Of a stretch of 64,000 bases of DNA, positions 43,053 through 52,977 are shown in pieces. The notes beneath the pieces were generated by a model. The model made no database searches, had not been told where the DNA came from, and was given only the letters and a program-made list of their open reading frames with translations. The first letter of the stretch is position 1. Every line of letters starts with the position of its first letter. Position numbers and translations under genes: made by a program. The DNA is from Pseudomonadales bacterium (lineage in GTDB: Bacteria; Pseudomonadota; Gammaproteobacteria; Pseudomonadales; Azotimanducaceae), in the NCBI GenBank assembly GCA_016763855.1, contig JAESSY010000148.1:62001-126000 (forward strand), in the 5' to 3' direction.

Positions 43053-44680
43053 CTCTTCGACAACATATCAATAGCGACGGCTTCGGCGACTTTGATCCCG
43101 TCTATCGCAGCGGACAAAATGCCGCCAGCATATCCCGCACCTTCACCCGCCGGATACAATCCATATGTATTTTGACTCTGAAAGCGCTTGTCTCGTTTGA
43201 TACAAATTGGAGAAGATGTTCGCGTTTCGACCCCCGTGAGAATCGCATCATGCATATCGAATCCGTTTATTTTTTTTGCAAATTCAGGAATTGCTTCTCT
43301 AATGGCACTAATGGCAAAGTTTGGAAGTAAGGACTCAAGATTCCCTAGATTAATACCGGGTTTATAGGAAGGCTTAACGCTACCCAATTCCTTTGAAGAA
43401 ACACCAGATAAAAAATCTCCTAGTAGCTGAGCTGGTGCATTAAAATTTTCACCGCCTAGTTTATACGCTAAAATTTCAAGTTCTTTTTGGAGGTCAATTC
43501 CGGCTAAAACATGATCTGGGTAATCTTTTTCAGGTGTGACGCTACAAACAATCGCTGAATTAGCATTACGCTCGTTTCTCGAATACTGAGACATTCCGTT
43601 AGTGACGAGACCACCTTCCTCTGATGCAGCTGCAACCACCGTTCCACCGGGACACATACAAAAGCTATACACACTGCGGCCATTTTTACAGTGGTGTACC
43701 AATTTGTAATCCGCAGCCCCTAGAAGTTCGTGCCCTGCAAAATCACCAAAACGGGCTTGATCAATCACGGATTGCGGATGTTCAATTCTTAAACCAATAG
43801 AAAAGGGTTTTGCTTCAATATAGACCCCTTGTTCAAGCAGCATTTGAAAGCTATCTCTTGCACTGTGTCCAATCGCAAGGACGATGTGCCTACAACCAAT
43901 TCTCTCACCGCTGTTCAGTGTGAGACCTGTAATCTGCCCAAAAATCCCGTCGGCAAGTTCCTCGCGATGAATCAACTCTACTTTTTCACCAAAACGAATT
44001 TCTCCGCCGAGCTCTATAATTTGAGCTCTCAGGTTTTCAACCATTTTAACCAGCTTAAAAGTGCCTATATGGGGTTTACTCAGGACAAGAATTTCTTCAG
44101 GGGCACCGGCTTTTACAAATTCCTCGAGTACCTTTCTTCCCAAAAAATTTTTGTCTCTTACCAAACTATGGAGCTTACCATCAGAAAAAGTACCTGCCCC
44201 TCCTTCACCAAATTGGACATTCGATTCGGTATTAAGCTTCCCATTTCGCCACAAATCCCAGGTATCTTTGGTTCGTTGCCGTACCGCCTGACCTCGCTCA
44301 AGCACGATAGGTCGTAATCCCATCTGAGCGAGTAGTAATGCAGCTAGAATACCGCAAGGTCCAAAGCCTATAACGACCGGACGTTCTTCGAGTGGCGCTT
44401 TCGCATGCCCGACAAATTTGTAAGTCATATTCGGGCTGAGCTTCACCTTGTTAGAACTGGAAAATCGGGCCAACACAGTTGCTTCAATTTTCGGATCTAG
44501 CTGAACATCTAACTGATAAATCAACAAGATCTTATTCTTTTTTCTAGCATCGTAACTGCGCTTAAAAACCGTTACATCATGAACGTCCTTATTCTCAATA
44601 TCCAATGCACGAATTACAGCTTTTCGTAAGTCTTCATCTTTATGAATCAACGGTAACTTTATCTCAGTTACTCTAATCAC
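43049..44680 (-). CDS. FAD-dependent dehydrogenase (COG2509 type)
   Basis: A 543-aa flavoprotein of the COG2509 family. The N-terminal ~90 residues form a small alpha/beta domain (TVFKRSYDARKKNKILLIY), followed by the FAD Rossmann motif VVIGFGPCGILAALLLAQ and GEGGAGTFSDGKL. The C-terminal part has VETRTSSPICIKRD and GLYPAGEGAGYAGGILSAA, which binds the FAD end. Members are widespread, with no known reaction. It overlaps YhiN and DUF1415 genes by 4 bp on both sides, so it is the middle of a coupled operon. Confidence 0.92.
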   Translation of the reverse strand: MIRVTEIKLPLIHKDEDLRKAVIRALDIENKDVHDVTVFKRSYDARKKNKILLIYQLDVQLDPKIEATVLARFSSSNKVKLSPNMTYKFVGHAKAPLEERPVVIGFGPCGILAALLLAQMGLRPIVLERGQAVRQRTKDTWDLWRNGKLNTESNVQFGEGGAGTFSDGKLHSLVRDKNFLGRKVLEEFVKAGAPEEILVLSKPHIGTFKLVKMVENLRAQIIELGGEIRFGEKVELIHREELADGIFGQITGLTLNSGERIGCRHIVLAIGHSARDSFQMLLEQGVYIEAKPFSIGLRIEHPQSVIDQARFGDFAGHELLGAADYKLVHHCKNGRSVYSFCMCPGGTVVAAASEEGGLVTNGMSQYSRNERNANSAIVCSVTPEKDYPDHVLAGIDLQKELEILAYKLGGENFNAPAQLLGDFLSGVSSKELGSVKPSYKPGINLGNLESLLPNFAISAIREAIPEFAKKINGFDMHDAILTGVETRTSSPICIKRDKRFQSQNTYGLYPAGEGAGYAGGILSAAIDGIKVAEAVAIDMLSKR

Positions 44681-45864
44681 AGTGCAACACCCGCACTAAA
44701 GCCTGAAGACCAGGCCCATTGAAAATTATATCCTCCAAGGTGCCCGCTGACATCCAAGACCTCTCCTATAAAATACAATCCTCTCTGCAATTTTGACTCC
44801 ATTGTTTTAGAGCTAAGATCATAAGTATCAACGCCTCCTAGTGTCACCTCCGCAGTTCGATAACCTTCTGTACCCGAAGGTTTTACCTCCCAATTATTTA
44901 AGTTATCAGCAACACGCTTTAACAAAACATCGGGTATCTCTGCCATCAACGTATCGTGATAATCTGGCCACCAATTAGTTTGAAGCTCCAGGACAAGTGC
45001 TTTGGGTAATGATTGTGTCAAAAAGGAACTGAGCTTCTGTTTGCCCAGTTGCTTACCATGCTTCAACAAATCATAGGCATTGATGTCGGGTAATAAGTTG
45101 ATATGTAGTACTTCCCCAAGCTGCCAGTAATTAGATATTTGCAACATAGCAGGCCCGCTCATACCTCTATGGGTAAATAACATATTTTCCCGGAAATATT
45201 GGTCTCGACAAGAGACCTCAATATTCAATGCGATACCGCTAAGGTTCTCACATAGCGGTTTTAACTGGTCAGTGAAAGTGAAGGGAACCAACCCTGCTCT
45301 TCTGCTGATCAGTCGGTGTCCGAATTGAAGTGCAATATCGTATCCCAGACTACTCCCTCCTAATGTTGGAATAGAAAGCGCACCTGTGGCCACGACCAAT
45401 GTATTGCATCTCAGTATTCTACCTTGTCCGCAGTTAAGCTTGAAACTCGCATCACTCGCACTGACTGATTGAATTTCGATATCAGTCTCGATCACAACAC
45501 CATTTGATTCACATTCCTGAATCAGCATTGACAGAATATCTTTTGCCGAATGCTGACAAAAAAGCTGCCCGTGCTTTCGTTCTTCATACTCAATTCCATG
45601 TCTCTCAACTAGATCAATAAAATCCCACTGCTGGTAGCGTGTTAACGCCCCTTTGCAAAAATGTGGATTAGTCGAAAGAAAGTTTTCAGCACTTATATTA
45701 AGGTTTGTAAAATTGCATCGACCCCCACCGGACATCAGTATCTTTTTTCCGACCTTATTTGATTTTTCTAAAACCAATATTTGCTTGCCGCCTTTAGCAG
45801 CTGTCAACGCACACATAAGCCCTGCAGCACCGGCGCCTAATATAATGGTATCTGGCATTAGCAA
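44677..45864 (-). CDS. yhiN: NAD(P)/FAD-dependent oxidoreductase, YhiN/BaiN family
   Basis: A 395-aa flavoprotein of the HI0933/YhiN family. The opening TIILGAGAAGLMCALTAA and KVGKKILMSGGGRCNFTN are strongly conserved, as are RKHGQLFCQ, MLFTHRGMSGPAML and the C-terminal GLYFIGEVLDVSGHLGGYN. BaiN in gut bacteria is a bile-acid-pathway reductase; whether this one acts on a similar substrate is unknown. It follows the djlA-like gene by 6 bp and overlaps COG2509 by 4 bp. Confidence 0.92.
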   Translation of the reverse strand: MLMPDTIILGAGAAGLMCALTAAKGGKQILVLEKSNKVGKKILMSGGGRCNFTNLNISAENFLSTNPHFCKGALTRYQQWDFIDLVERHGIEYEERKHGQLFCQHSAKDILSMLIQECESNGVVIETDIEIQSVSASDASFKLNCGQGRILRCNTLVVATGALSIPTLGGSSLGYDIALQFGHRLISRRAGLVPFTFTDQLKPLCENLSGIALNIEVSCRDQYFRENMLFTHRGMSGPAMLQISNYWQLGEVLHINLLPDINAYDLLKHGKQLGKQKLSSFLTQSLPKALVLELQTNWWPDYHDTLMAEIPDVLLKRVADNLNNWEVKPSGTEGYRTAEVTLGGVDTYDLSSKTMESKLQRGLYFIGEVLDVSGHLGGYNFQWAWSSGFSAGVAL

Positions 45865-45870
45865 TCTGCC

Positions 45871-46617
45871 TTAAGCGACTTGGTCTTTTTCAACCATATC
45901 GAATGCATTTTGAATTTCTTTGAATTTTTCTTCGGCTGCCCCTGCTAGCTCCGGGGCCATTCCGTTTGCCTGGATTCTGTCTGGGTGGTACTCCATCGCC
46001 AATTTGCGATACTTCTTCTTAATTCCTTTAAAGTCATCCCCACGTTTAGCACCTAATATCGCATAGTGACGATTAATGTCGTCAGGGATGCCAGAAAAGC
46101 GTGATCTGATTTGTTGGTACTGTTGCTCAAGCCGAAAGATTTTCACTGCAGAAAGAATCATTTCCTCTTCTTCTGGACCCATATCGTGATCAGCGTGAGC
46201 CACTAACAAAAGCAAATCGATTATTGATGTGAGCACCGCTTCGGAACGACCAAACTCCTCATAGAATTGCTGGGCAAAACTTTCAAAAGTCGCATTGGAG
46301 TCCTTCGCTGCATTAAAGATCTGAACAGCGAATTTTCTAGCATCTGGTGACAGACGTAAATTTTCACGCATGACCCGATCGATAATGGCGATTTCTTCTC
46401 GAGAAACAGTACCATCTGCTTTTGCTAATTTTCCCAGCATAGAAAAAGTTGCTGTGAAGTAGATTGTTTGTTTGTTTTCGAGCGCACTAAACAAGCCACC
46501 GCCCCCGCCTTCTTTGTCAAAGGCATGGTGTCCCGCCGTCGCTCCCAGGACTGCGCCTAATGGGCCGCCGAACATAAACCCCAGACCACCGCCCAATATT
46601 TTACCCATCCAACTCAT
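45871..46617 (-). CDS. djlA: DjlA-like membrane co-chaperone (TerB + DnaJ domain)
   Basis: A 248-aa protein with an N-terminal Gly-rich membrane segment (LGGGLGFMFGGPLGAVLGA), a TerB-like helical domain (~60-175) and a C-terminal J domain (~185-248) containing KKKYRKLAMEYHPDRIQ with the HPD motif. This is the architecture of DjlA, a type III co-chaperone of DnaK. The linker and J domain are close to E. coli DjlA in plan. It sits between an alpha/beta hydrolase and the yhiN gene in the manB operon. Confidence 0.88.
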   Translation of the reverse strand: MSWMGKILGGGLGFMFGGPLGAVLGATAGHHAFDKEGGGGGLFSALENKQTIYFTATFSMLGKLAKADGTVSREEIAIIDRVMRENLRLSPDARKFAVQIFNAAKDSNATFESFAQQFYEEFGRSEAVLTSIIDLLLLVAHADHDMGPEEEEMILSAVKIFRLEQQYQQIRSRFSGIPDDINRHYAILGAKRGDDFKGIKKKYRKLAMEYHPDRIQANGMAPELAGAAEEKFKEIQNAFDMVEKDQVA

Positions 46618-46654
46618 TTTAAAATTACTCTTTTATCGATTGCATCTATCTTGA

Positions 46655-47530
46655 TTAAGACAGACGTCCAAGGTGTGTAGTGGTGATATCCACTATTTTT
46701 GGCATCATTGCTTCGGGAAAATTATGTCCCATTCCGTCAACAGCAATAAACACACTTCCTGGAATTTGACTCGCTGTATCTTCTCCACAAGCAATGGGTA
46801 TCAAAGGATCATCCACCCCATGAACAATGGTTGTTAATACCTGAATAGACTGTAAGCGTTCAGATCTATCACCATCATGCACTATAGCTGCCATCTGTCT
46901 CGCGACACCATCAGGATTATAATCACGTTGATAACGAATTTTCGCGATAGAAAGCCTAGCTTCTAAGGTTTCTGGATGAGCAGGGCTTCCACAAATTGAT
47001 AGCCACTCTGCTGTAGAGGCAGTAACAGATTCTTCCCCGTCTTTCTGATCAGGTACAGCCACAAGATAAGCTTGTGCTTCTGGCGTGGGCCCGGGCAAAC
47101 CTCGTCGGCCTGAGCTTGACATGATTGACAACATTGAAAGTAGTCTACGGGGATAATGAACAGCCATGAGCTGTACAATCATGCCACCCATGGAAATTCC
47201 AAGGACATGAGCTTGCTCAATGTTTAAAGCATCCATTAGGCCGATCACATCATCGGACATATCTTTGAGGGTATAAGGCGGTTGGGTAATTCCCTTGGCA
47301 ACATCACCTAATTTAGGTGGTGCTATATGATCAAATTTTTGGGATAAGCCTACATCCCGATTATCAAATATTAATACCTGTAAGTCAGAATCTAACAGCC
47401 CATTAATCAAATTCTCTGGCCAATCTACTAATTGAGTTCCCAAGCCTCGAACCAAAATGATGACATCATCTTCAGGCGCGCCCTTTAAAGCATATTCAAT
47501 TTCAATATCATTAGCTTTTACTTTACTCAT
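46655..47530 (-). CDS. Alpha/beta hydrolase (soluble, AB_hydrolase_1)
   Basis: A 291-aa alpha/beta hydrolase of the epoxide-hydrolase/haloperoxidase-like group. [14 protein letters not shown] takes the place of the usual HGxG, the nucleophile elbow is [13 protein letters not shown] (Ser ~115), an Asp sits in GVDDPLIP, and the His is in [11 protein letters not shown]. Its oxyanion region has RGLG, so a His is replaced by Arg. It overlaps manB by 4 bp and continues the operon into djlA. Substrate unknown. Confidence 0.88.
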   Translation of the reverse strand: MSKVKANDIEIEYALKGAPEDDVIILVRGLGTQLVDWPENLINGLLDSDLQVLIFDNRDVGLSQKFDHIAPPKLGDVAKGITQPPYTLKDMSDDVIGLMDALNIEQAHVLGISMGGMIVQLMAVHYPRRLLSMLSIMSSSGRRGLPGPTPEAQAYLVAVPDQKDGEESVTASTAEWLSICGSPAHPETLEARLSIAKIRYQRDYNPDGVARQMAAIVHDGDRSERLQSIQVLTTIVHGVDDPLIPIACGEDTASQIPGSVFIAVDGMGHNFPEAMMPKIVDITTTHLGRLS

Positions 47531-48891
47531 ACTGTTTGTCCTCCCATTAAACTCAACAACTCCTCTGTTTTCTCCTGCATAAGATGACTGTTTGCTCTGG
47601 ACTCGACATTGAGGCGAACAACAGGTTCAGTATTAGATGCCCGTACATTAAATCGCCACTCGTCAAAACTCATACTTAGGCCATCGGTATGATCAACAGA
47701 TTCGCTTGCCCCTAAGTAGTGCTGCTCGATTTTTAGCAGCATGTCAGGTGCATTTTCAATTCGCCGATTAATTTCGCCACTAGCAGGAAACTTTAACATC
47801 CGCTCATTTACCAATTCGGCCAGATTCTTCTTCTGGGCACTCATTAACCCTGCCACCAATAACCAAGGCACCATACCGCTATCACAATATGAGAAGTCCC
47901 TGAAATAGTGATGCGCGCTCATCTCACCACCATAAACTGCATCTTCTTCTCGCATTCTTTCTTTAATAAAGGCATGACCTGTTTTACTTTGAATCGCTTC
48001 GCCCCCCAGGCTTTCAACGATCTCAATCGTGTTCCAGGTCAAGCGCGGATCATGAACGATTTTGGCACTGCCATCTCGCTCAAGAAATGCTTTAGCTAGT
48101 AATCCAACAATATAATACCCCTCAATAAACCGCCCACTTGCATCGAAGAAAAAACAACGATCAAAATCACCATCCCACGCAATTCCCATGTCGGCCTGAT
48201 GTAAGGCAATGGCTTCAATCGTTGAACCACGATTTTCGATCAGGAGTGGGTTGGGTACGCCATTCGGGAAATGACCGTCTGCTTCGTGATGAACCTTAAT
48301 AAACTTAAATGGCAACTTACCCTCTAGTTCATCAATAATGGCCCCTGCCCCACCATTGCCCGCATTCACAACAATCTTTAGTGGGCTTAAGGCATCTAGA
48401 TCGACATAGCTTAGAAGACAATCGATGTAGGCACTTCGATGATCCAGCGTGCTTTGGCTTCCTCTTTGTGTAATTTCAGCAAATTGATTCAACTCGACCA
48501 AATTTTCTATTTGTCGAAGACCTGTGTCGCCACTCATGGGTCTGGCATCTTTGCGAACCAACTTCATGCCATTATAGTCTTTAGGATTGTGACTAGCGGT
48601 AACGACAATACCGCCATCCATATCAAAGTGATCCGTCGCGAAATAAATTTCCTCAGTCCCACATTCGCCGATGTGATGAACATTGACGCCGCTGTCTAGT
48701 AATCCTTTTACGAGGGCGTCGCAAATGGCGGGGCTAGAAAGTCGGATGTCATGACCCACGACGACATTTTTAGCTTGGATAAAGGAGGCAAAGGCGCGCC
48801 CGGTTCGATAGGCAATATCCTCATTAAGCTCATCCGGTATCCTTCCACGAATATCGTATGCTTTAAAACACTTCAATGTCATTTGTTTCAC
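47527..48891 (-). CDS. manB: Phosphomannomutase/phosphoglucomutase (ManB/CpsG-like)
   Basis: A 454-aa alpha-D-phosphohexomutase that interconverts mannose-6-P and mannose-1-P (and possibly glucose phosphates) for polysaccharide precursors. [16 protein letters not shown] opens domain 1, [13 protein letters not shown] has the phospho-Ser, [13 protein letters not shown] binds the metal, [12 protein letters not shown] determines sugar specificity and [15 protein letters not shown] binds the phosphate. It is the first gene of a seven-gene minus-strand operon; no other sugar genes are nearby. Confidence 0.93.
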   Translation of the reverse strand: MKQMTLKCFKAYDIRGRIPDELNEDIAYRTGRAFASFIQAKNVVVGHDIRLSSPAICDALVKGLLDSGVNVHHIGECGTEEIYFATDHFDMDGGIVVTASHNPKDYNGMKLVRKDARPMSGDTGLRQIENLVELNQFAEITQRGSQSTLDHRSAYIDCLLSYVDLDALSPLKIVVNAGNGGAGAIIDELEGKLPFKFIKVHHEADGHFPNGVPNPLLIENRGSTIEAIALHQADMGIAWDGDFDRCFFFDASGRFIEGYYIVGLLAKAFLERDGSAKIVHDPRLTWNTIEIVESLGGEAIQSKTGHAFIKERMREEDAVYGGEMSAHHYFRDFSYCDSGMVPWLLVAGLMSAQKKNLAELVNERMLKFPASGEINRRIENAPDMLLKIEQHYLGASESVDHTDGLSMSFDEWRFNVRASNTEPVVRLNVESRANSHLMQEKTEELLSLMGGQTV

Positions 48892-49131
48892 TCAAACCCG
48901 AAAAGCCCATTCTATCAAAATTGAGCGCCAGTGGTATGATCCAAATATGCGAACAAAACAACAGTGATTAATTAAGTAAAACAAGTGTATTCATTTCGAC
49001 ACACGTGATTATGTTAGATTCATTTCAGATAGTTGGGCGCCAAGCGGTCTCCAGAGTAAAATCTGGTACCATTCATTGGTAATAGTTGATATTCGCTTTG
49101 AATTATTCTGCTCTATGAACCAAACACGGTA

Positions 49132-49137
49132 TATAAT
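49132..49137 (+). promoter_or_regulatory. Candidate -10 element upstream of the RCK-domain gene
   Basis: TATAAT lies 36 bp before the TTG start in the 282-bp gap divergent from manB. No convincing -35 is seen, so the promoter may be activator-dependent. The gap also has a 5-bp hairpin CCAGA-N6-TCTGG near 49052. Confidence 0.3.
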
Positions 49138-49173
49138 AAGTACCACTACGATTGACCCTCAGCGAGATTTCCT

Positions 49174-50415
49174 TTGACCCTGGACACCTTAAGTCATCAA
49201 AAGCTAAGTTGGCATTGGCCTGCGGCATTGAGCCTATTTATGTTTGCGATCATTGGCTTTTCCTCTGGTGTATCACTCACCGAACGTCCAGAAGTGATTC
49301 AATCTTCCTTACTGGCAAAGGCTTATTACAGTCTTGGTTTATTCGTCGTCGGCGGGATGGATATTGGTGTGCCTACTGGCGGGCCGCTCTATGGCAGGGT
49401 ACTTCTATGGCTGGCCTACTTTGGCTCTCCTCTTCTAACCGCATCTGCGGTAATCGAAGCTGTACTCAGAGTCGTCTCACCACAAGGATGGAAATTACGT
49501 AGACTCAATAATCATATTGTCATCGTGGGTGCGGGCAACATGACCGTCAGTTATCTCAGAGTGCTCCGGTTACATTCACCTAATATTCCCGTCGTCGTGG
49601 TTGACCATACGATTGATAGAGTGCGCGAACTTGAATTTGCTGAAACCTTCGATGTCAGCGTTGTTGTCGGGGATATAACACATGACTTTCTTTTGCGTGC
49701 CCTAAAATTGAAACGAGCCCAGAGAGTGATATTGATGGGGAATAATGACTTTCACGCCTTTGAAGCCGCAAGCAAGATATTACGCCTTTATCCTCACCTA
49801 GCATCAAGAGTCATTCTACATTGCAGTAACTTGAGGTTTCTGAGGGCAATGCAGGAGACTAGCATTGCCAAATTATGCGTCAATTTCAACACCTATAATC
49901 TTGCGGCAAAAGGCCTCGTCAGAGATCAACTACTGGCTCATTTCGAACATACCGTAGAAAAGGATATCGTGGTCCTTGCGGGGTTTGGTTTGTTTGGTCA
50001 AACGATACTTGAAGAATTGCTTGCCAAAGCAAACGAGCAGATAGAAATGGTAGGCATCATTGATGTTAATGCCTATAACCGAGTTGAGATCGTTGATGAG
50101 CAGCAAAAATTAGGCAATGCGTATAAACGAGAAGTACTGCAAGGTAATGTCGCGCATCCAGAAGTATGGCGACAGCTTGAGGAGAAAATGGATCTAACCC
50201 AAGGGGAGCCGGTCATAATTTTGGGTACGGGTGACTCTGCTAATAATCTGCGCACTTCACTTTGGATTAAACAGAAATATCCCAATGCGCTCATATTCAC
50301 GAGGACAGACGACGTATCTCAATTTGCGAAGGAAGTGTGTGAAGAACACGATATCAACAGCATCAGTATTACCCAACTACTTGAAGACAATATTCCGCTT
50401 GAGTGGCTGGGATAA
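49174..50415 (+). CDS. Ion-channel-like protein with two RCK (TrkA-N) domains
   Basis: A 413-aa membrane protein: a first helix (ALSLFMFAIIGFSSG), a pore-like loop and a second helix (LLWLAYFGSPLLTASAVIEAV), then two RCK domains. The first is IVIVGAGNMTVSYLRV with the acidic VVVVDHTID, the second VVLAGFGLFGQTILEE and VGIIDVNAYN. RCK domains bind NAD(H) or other ligands and gate K+ channels. The pore segment here reads VVGGMDIGVPTGG, not the TVGYGD of K+ channels, so ion selectivity is not inferable. It starts at a TTG with only a weak GCGAGA site upstream; no earlier start is better. Confidence 0.75.
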   Translation: MTLDTLSHQKLSWHWPAALSLFMFAIIGFSSGVSLTERPEVIQSSLLAKAYYSLGLFVVGGMDIGVPTGGPLYGRVLLWLAYFGSPLLTASAVIEAVLRVVSPQGWKLRRLNNHIVIVGAGNMTVSYLRVLRLHSPNIPVVVVDHTIDRVRELEFAETFDVSVVVGDITHDFLLRALKLKRAQRVILMGNNDFHAFEAASKILRLYPHLASRVILHCSNLRFLRAMQETSIAKLCVNFNTYNLAAKGLVRDQLLAHFEHTVEKDIVVLAGFGLFGQTILEELLAKANEQIEMVGIIDVNAYNRVEIVDEQQKLGNAYKREVLQGNVAHPEVWRQLEEKMDLTQGEPVIILGTGDSANNLRTSLWIKQKYPNALIFTRTDDVSQFAKEVCEEHDINSISITQLLEDNIPLEWLG

Positions 50416-50421
50416 ATGATA

Positions 50422-50453
50422 GCGCTACTGATTAGCTTTGTTTAAAGTAGCGC
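50422..50453. other. 7-bp inverted repeat between convergent RCK and xni genes
   Basis: GCGCTAC and GTAGCGC flank an 18-nt loop that includes the end of xni. A bidirectional terminator is plausible, but neither side has a T-run. Confidence 0.35.
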
Positions 50454-51202
50454 AATTCCTTTAAATTGATACCTAACGCGACATCAGTCTTTAAAGTGAC
50501 TAACAATTTACATAATGCGACATGTTCTCCCGCCTCTTGCACTTTAAGGACGGCACCCTCCGCATCTGCCAAATTCAGAATAGTATCTAGGTCTTGGTAA
50601 TTTTGCAGCAAGGTCGTTGCCGTTTTTTTCCCAATTTTTGAAACACCTTTTATATGATTACTTGCATCGCCCGCCATAGCCCAATAGTCTGTTAGCTGAT
50701 CAATTGAAACGCCATATTTATCAAGAACATGCTCTCTTGTTAGCTCAAGTCCATCGAAATGGTTGTAAACTTTTAGTTGGTTTGAGAGTAGTGGCAGAAA
50801 CCCTTTGTCAGTGGATAAGATGATCACTTCATTAGAAACAGCATTATCAACGATGCCCTTTGCAAGGGTCGCAATAAGATCATCTGCCTCAAAAGCGCTG
50901 ACGGTCAACGACCGTACGCCCAACTCAGCAAAGGCAAGTTCGAATCGATCGATATTATCCAAAAGCGGCTGAGGGGTCGGTTTTCTGCCGCCTTTATAGT
51001 CAGGATAAATAAGATGCCGCCAGCTTGTATCGTGACTGTCAAAGACGACACAAACATGGGTGGCAGGATGCTGTCTTAATGCGCGTGCAAGAGATTGCTT
51101 ACAAGACAAAATAACATCTTCAATATCTGAAGACGGCATTGCCTCATATATCCTTCGAATCAGGTTGAAAGCATCAACCAATAAAAGTCGTGTAAACCCC
51201 AT
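50432..51202 (-). CDS. xni: Flap endonuclease Xni (ExoIX-like)
   Basis: A 256-aa homologue of the Pol I 5'-nuclease domain, without the polymerase. LLLVDAFNLIRRIYEAM begins the metal-binding fold, ADDLIATLAKG carries the acidic pair, STDKGFLPLLS the next, and KGVSKIGKKTATTLL is the helix-hairpin-helix DNA-binding motif. Some of the ~9 acidic ligands of true FENs are missing in Xni proteins, which cut flaps with less metal dependence. It follows ggt by 38 bp, likely the same transcript by chance of position. Confidence 0.92.
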   Translation of the reverse strand: MGFTRLLLVDAFNLIRRIYEAMPSSDIEDVILSCKQSLARALRQHPATHVCVVFDSHDTSWRHLIYPDYKGGRKPTPQPLLDNIDRFELAFAELGVRSLTVSAFEADDLIATLAKGIVDNAVSNEVIILSTDKGFLPLLSNQLKVYNHFDGLELTREHVLDKYGVSIDQLTDYWAMAGDASNHIKGVSKIGKKTATTLLQNYQDLDTILNLADAEGAVLKVQEAGEHVALCKLLVTLKTDVALGINLKELRYFKQS

Positions 51203-51240
51203 ATCATCTGATCCGCAGAAGCAAAGCAGCCAATGAAAGC

Positions 51241-52917
51241 TTAGTAAGCAACAACGCCACCTTCATAACGAGGGTCTTTTGTACCGGAAATAACACCCTC
51301 TTTGATCAGAATAGAATTCGCATCACCCATTCCGCGTCCCCAAGAAGGGCGGAACCCGACATGACCCATCAGTTTTAAATTGTTAAGTGTATCTGGCGAA
51401 AACGCATATTTGTCGTAGGTAACAACATTCGGTAACCACTGATGATGAAAACGGGGTTGAGATACTGCATCATCAATACCCATATTATGATCAATAACAT
51501 TGAGGATAATTTGCAATGTCGTCGTGATGATAGTAGACCCACCTGGAGACCCTGTAATCAAAAAGGGCTCTCCATCTTTAGTGACAAGGGTCGGTGACAT
51601 TGAACTTAACATCCGTTTCCCAGGCGCAATGGCATTCGCTTTGCCCCCAGTTACCCCAAATTGATTGGGTGTATTGGGTTTAATAGAAAAATCATCCATC
51701 TCATTGTTTAGCAAAATACCAGTTCCAGGTACTACTATTTTGCTCCCATAAGAACTATTCAAAGTCGTCGTGAGTGCTACCATCATGCCATTTTTGTATA
51801 CAGAAAAATGTGTGGTCTCTTTACTCTCTTCAGGCCAATTACCTGACCCAATATCCTCACTTTTACTGGCTTTGAGCGGGTCATAATCCGCAAAACGTTG
51901 CTTCGCGTATTGTTTGTTAATCAGCATTACAGTGGGCACATCCCAATGATCTGGGTCGCCCAGGTGTTCAGCGCGATCAGCATACGCACGACGTTCCGCC
52001 TCAATCATTAGATGAATCGCCTGGCTGCTACCAAAACCCATTAATCCAATATCATAGGGTTCGATCATATTTAGAATTTGTTGAACTAGTGCACCACCAG
52101 AAGAAGGTGGCGCCATGCCGTAAACTTCATATCCTCGATAGCTGCCGTGAACTGGCTCACGCCACATCGATTTATAATTGGCGAGATCTTCGAGGGAAAT
52201 TTCACCATTGGTTCTCTTCATTTCCGATGCAATTAGCGCTGCAACCTTTCCCTTATAGAATCCATCTCGACCGTGCTTTGAAATTTTCTTCAGCGTGGCT
52301 GCCAGCAAAGGTTGACGCCAAATATCTCCCTGCTCATAAGGTTTGCCTTTATTTGAAAACTTATCCATTGAAGCAGGATAGGCGGCCATTTTCTTGAGCT
52401 GGCTTTTAAAGGCACGTGCCATCGAGAATGACAAAGGAAAACCTTTCGTCGCTAATCGAATAGCGGGGGCAAGCACTTCTTGGCGCGACATTGATCCATG
52501 CGCTTCCAAAAGGACTAATAAACCGTCAACGGAGACTGGAGTGCCTGCAGCTTTATGGCTTGCTGTAGATAATCCTTTAACGACTTCACCTTCGACATTT
52601 AGATACATGTCGCGATGGGCTGAAGCTGGTGCTGTTTCTCTGTGGTCAAGGGTGACTACCGTCCCATCTTTCAGGCGAACTACTGCAAAACCACCTCCGC
52701 CTATATTCCCTGCAGAAGGGTAAGTAACCGCTAGGGCAAAAGCTGTAGCGACTGCACCATCAACAGCGTTACCACCGGCGCGCATAATTTCTAAGCCAGC
52801 TTCTGATGCTAATTTAGAGCGGGAGGTGACCATAGCATGTTCGCCATAGGTCGCTTCCGGACCAATGGCATAAAGCGGCGTACTAAGACAGAGGATAAAA
52901 AGCAAAAACAATCTCAT
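51241..52917 (-). CDS. ggt: Gamma-glutamyltransferase (gamma-glutamyl transpeptidase)
   Basis: A 558-aa secreted Ntn-hydrolase. A signal peptide (LFLLFILCLSTPLYA) is followed by the large subunit, with LDHRETAPASAH containing the Arg that binds the gamma-glutamyl group. Autoprocessing occurs before Thr in KETTHFSV, releasing the small subunit with LNNEMDDFS and MLSSMSPT and the GSPGGSTIITT loop. It hydrolyses or transfers the gamma-glutamyl moiety of glutathione in the periplasm, in keeping with the GSTs in this window. It is divergent from ycaQ (60 bp). Confidence 0.95.
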   Translation of the reverse strand: MRLFLLFILCLSTPLYAIGPEATYGEHAMVTSRSKLASEAGLEIMRAGGNAVDGAVATAFALAVTYPSAGNIGGGGFAVVRLKDGTVVTLDHRETAPASAHRDMYLNVEGEVVKGLSTASHKAAGTPVSVDGLLVLLEAHGSMSRQEVLAPAIRLATKGFPLSFSMARAFKSQLKKMAAYPASMDKFSNKGKPYEQGDIWRQPLLAATLKKISKHGRDGFYKGKVAALIASEMKRTNGEISLEDLANYKSMWREPVHGSYRGYEVYGMAPPSSGGALVQQILNMIEPYDIGLMGFGSSQAIHLMIEAERRAYADRAEHLGDPDHWDVPTVMLINKQYAKQRFADYDPLKASKSEDIGSGNWPEESKETTHFSVYKNGMMVALTTTLNSSYGSKIVVPGTGILLNNEMDDFSIKPNTPNQFGVTGGKANAIAPGKRMLSSMSPTLVTKDGEPFLITGSPGGSTIITTTLQIILNVIDHNMGIDDAVSQPRFHHQWLPNVVTYDKYAFSPDTLNNLKLMGHVGFRPSWGRGMGDANSILIKEGVISGTKDPRYEGGVVAY

Positions 52918-52977
52918 TTATAGAAAGTCCTGATATCAATTCGCGCTAGTTTAACATGCTCTGATATAGTTTCGATT

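Noticed and set aside
43829-44317. 162-aa plus-strand ORF
   Set aside because: It lies wholly antisense to the COG2509 flavoprotein, which has clear motifs; no ribosome site or domain is seen.
48892-49173. JUMPstart/ops element upstream of manB
   Set aside because: The element's consensus is not present, and no polysaccharide cluster follows.
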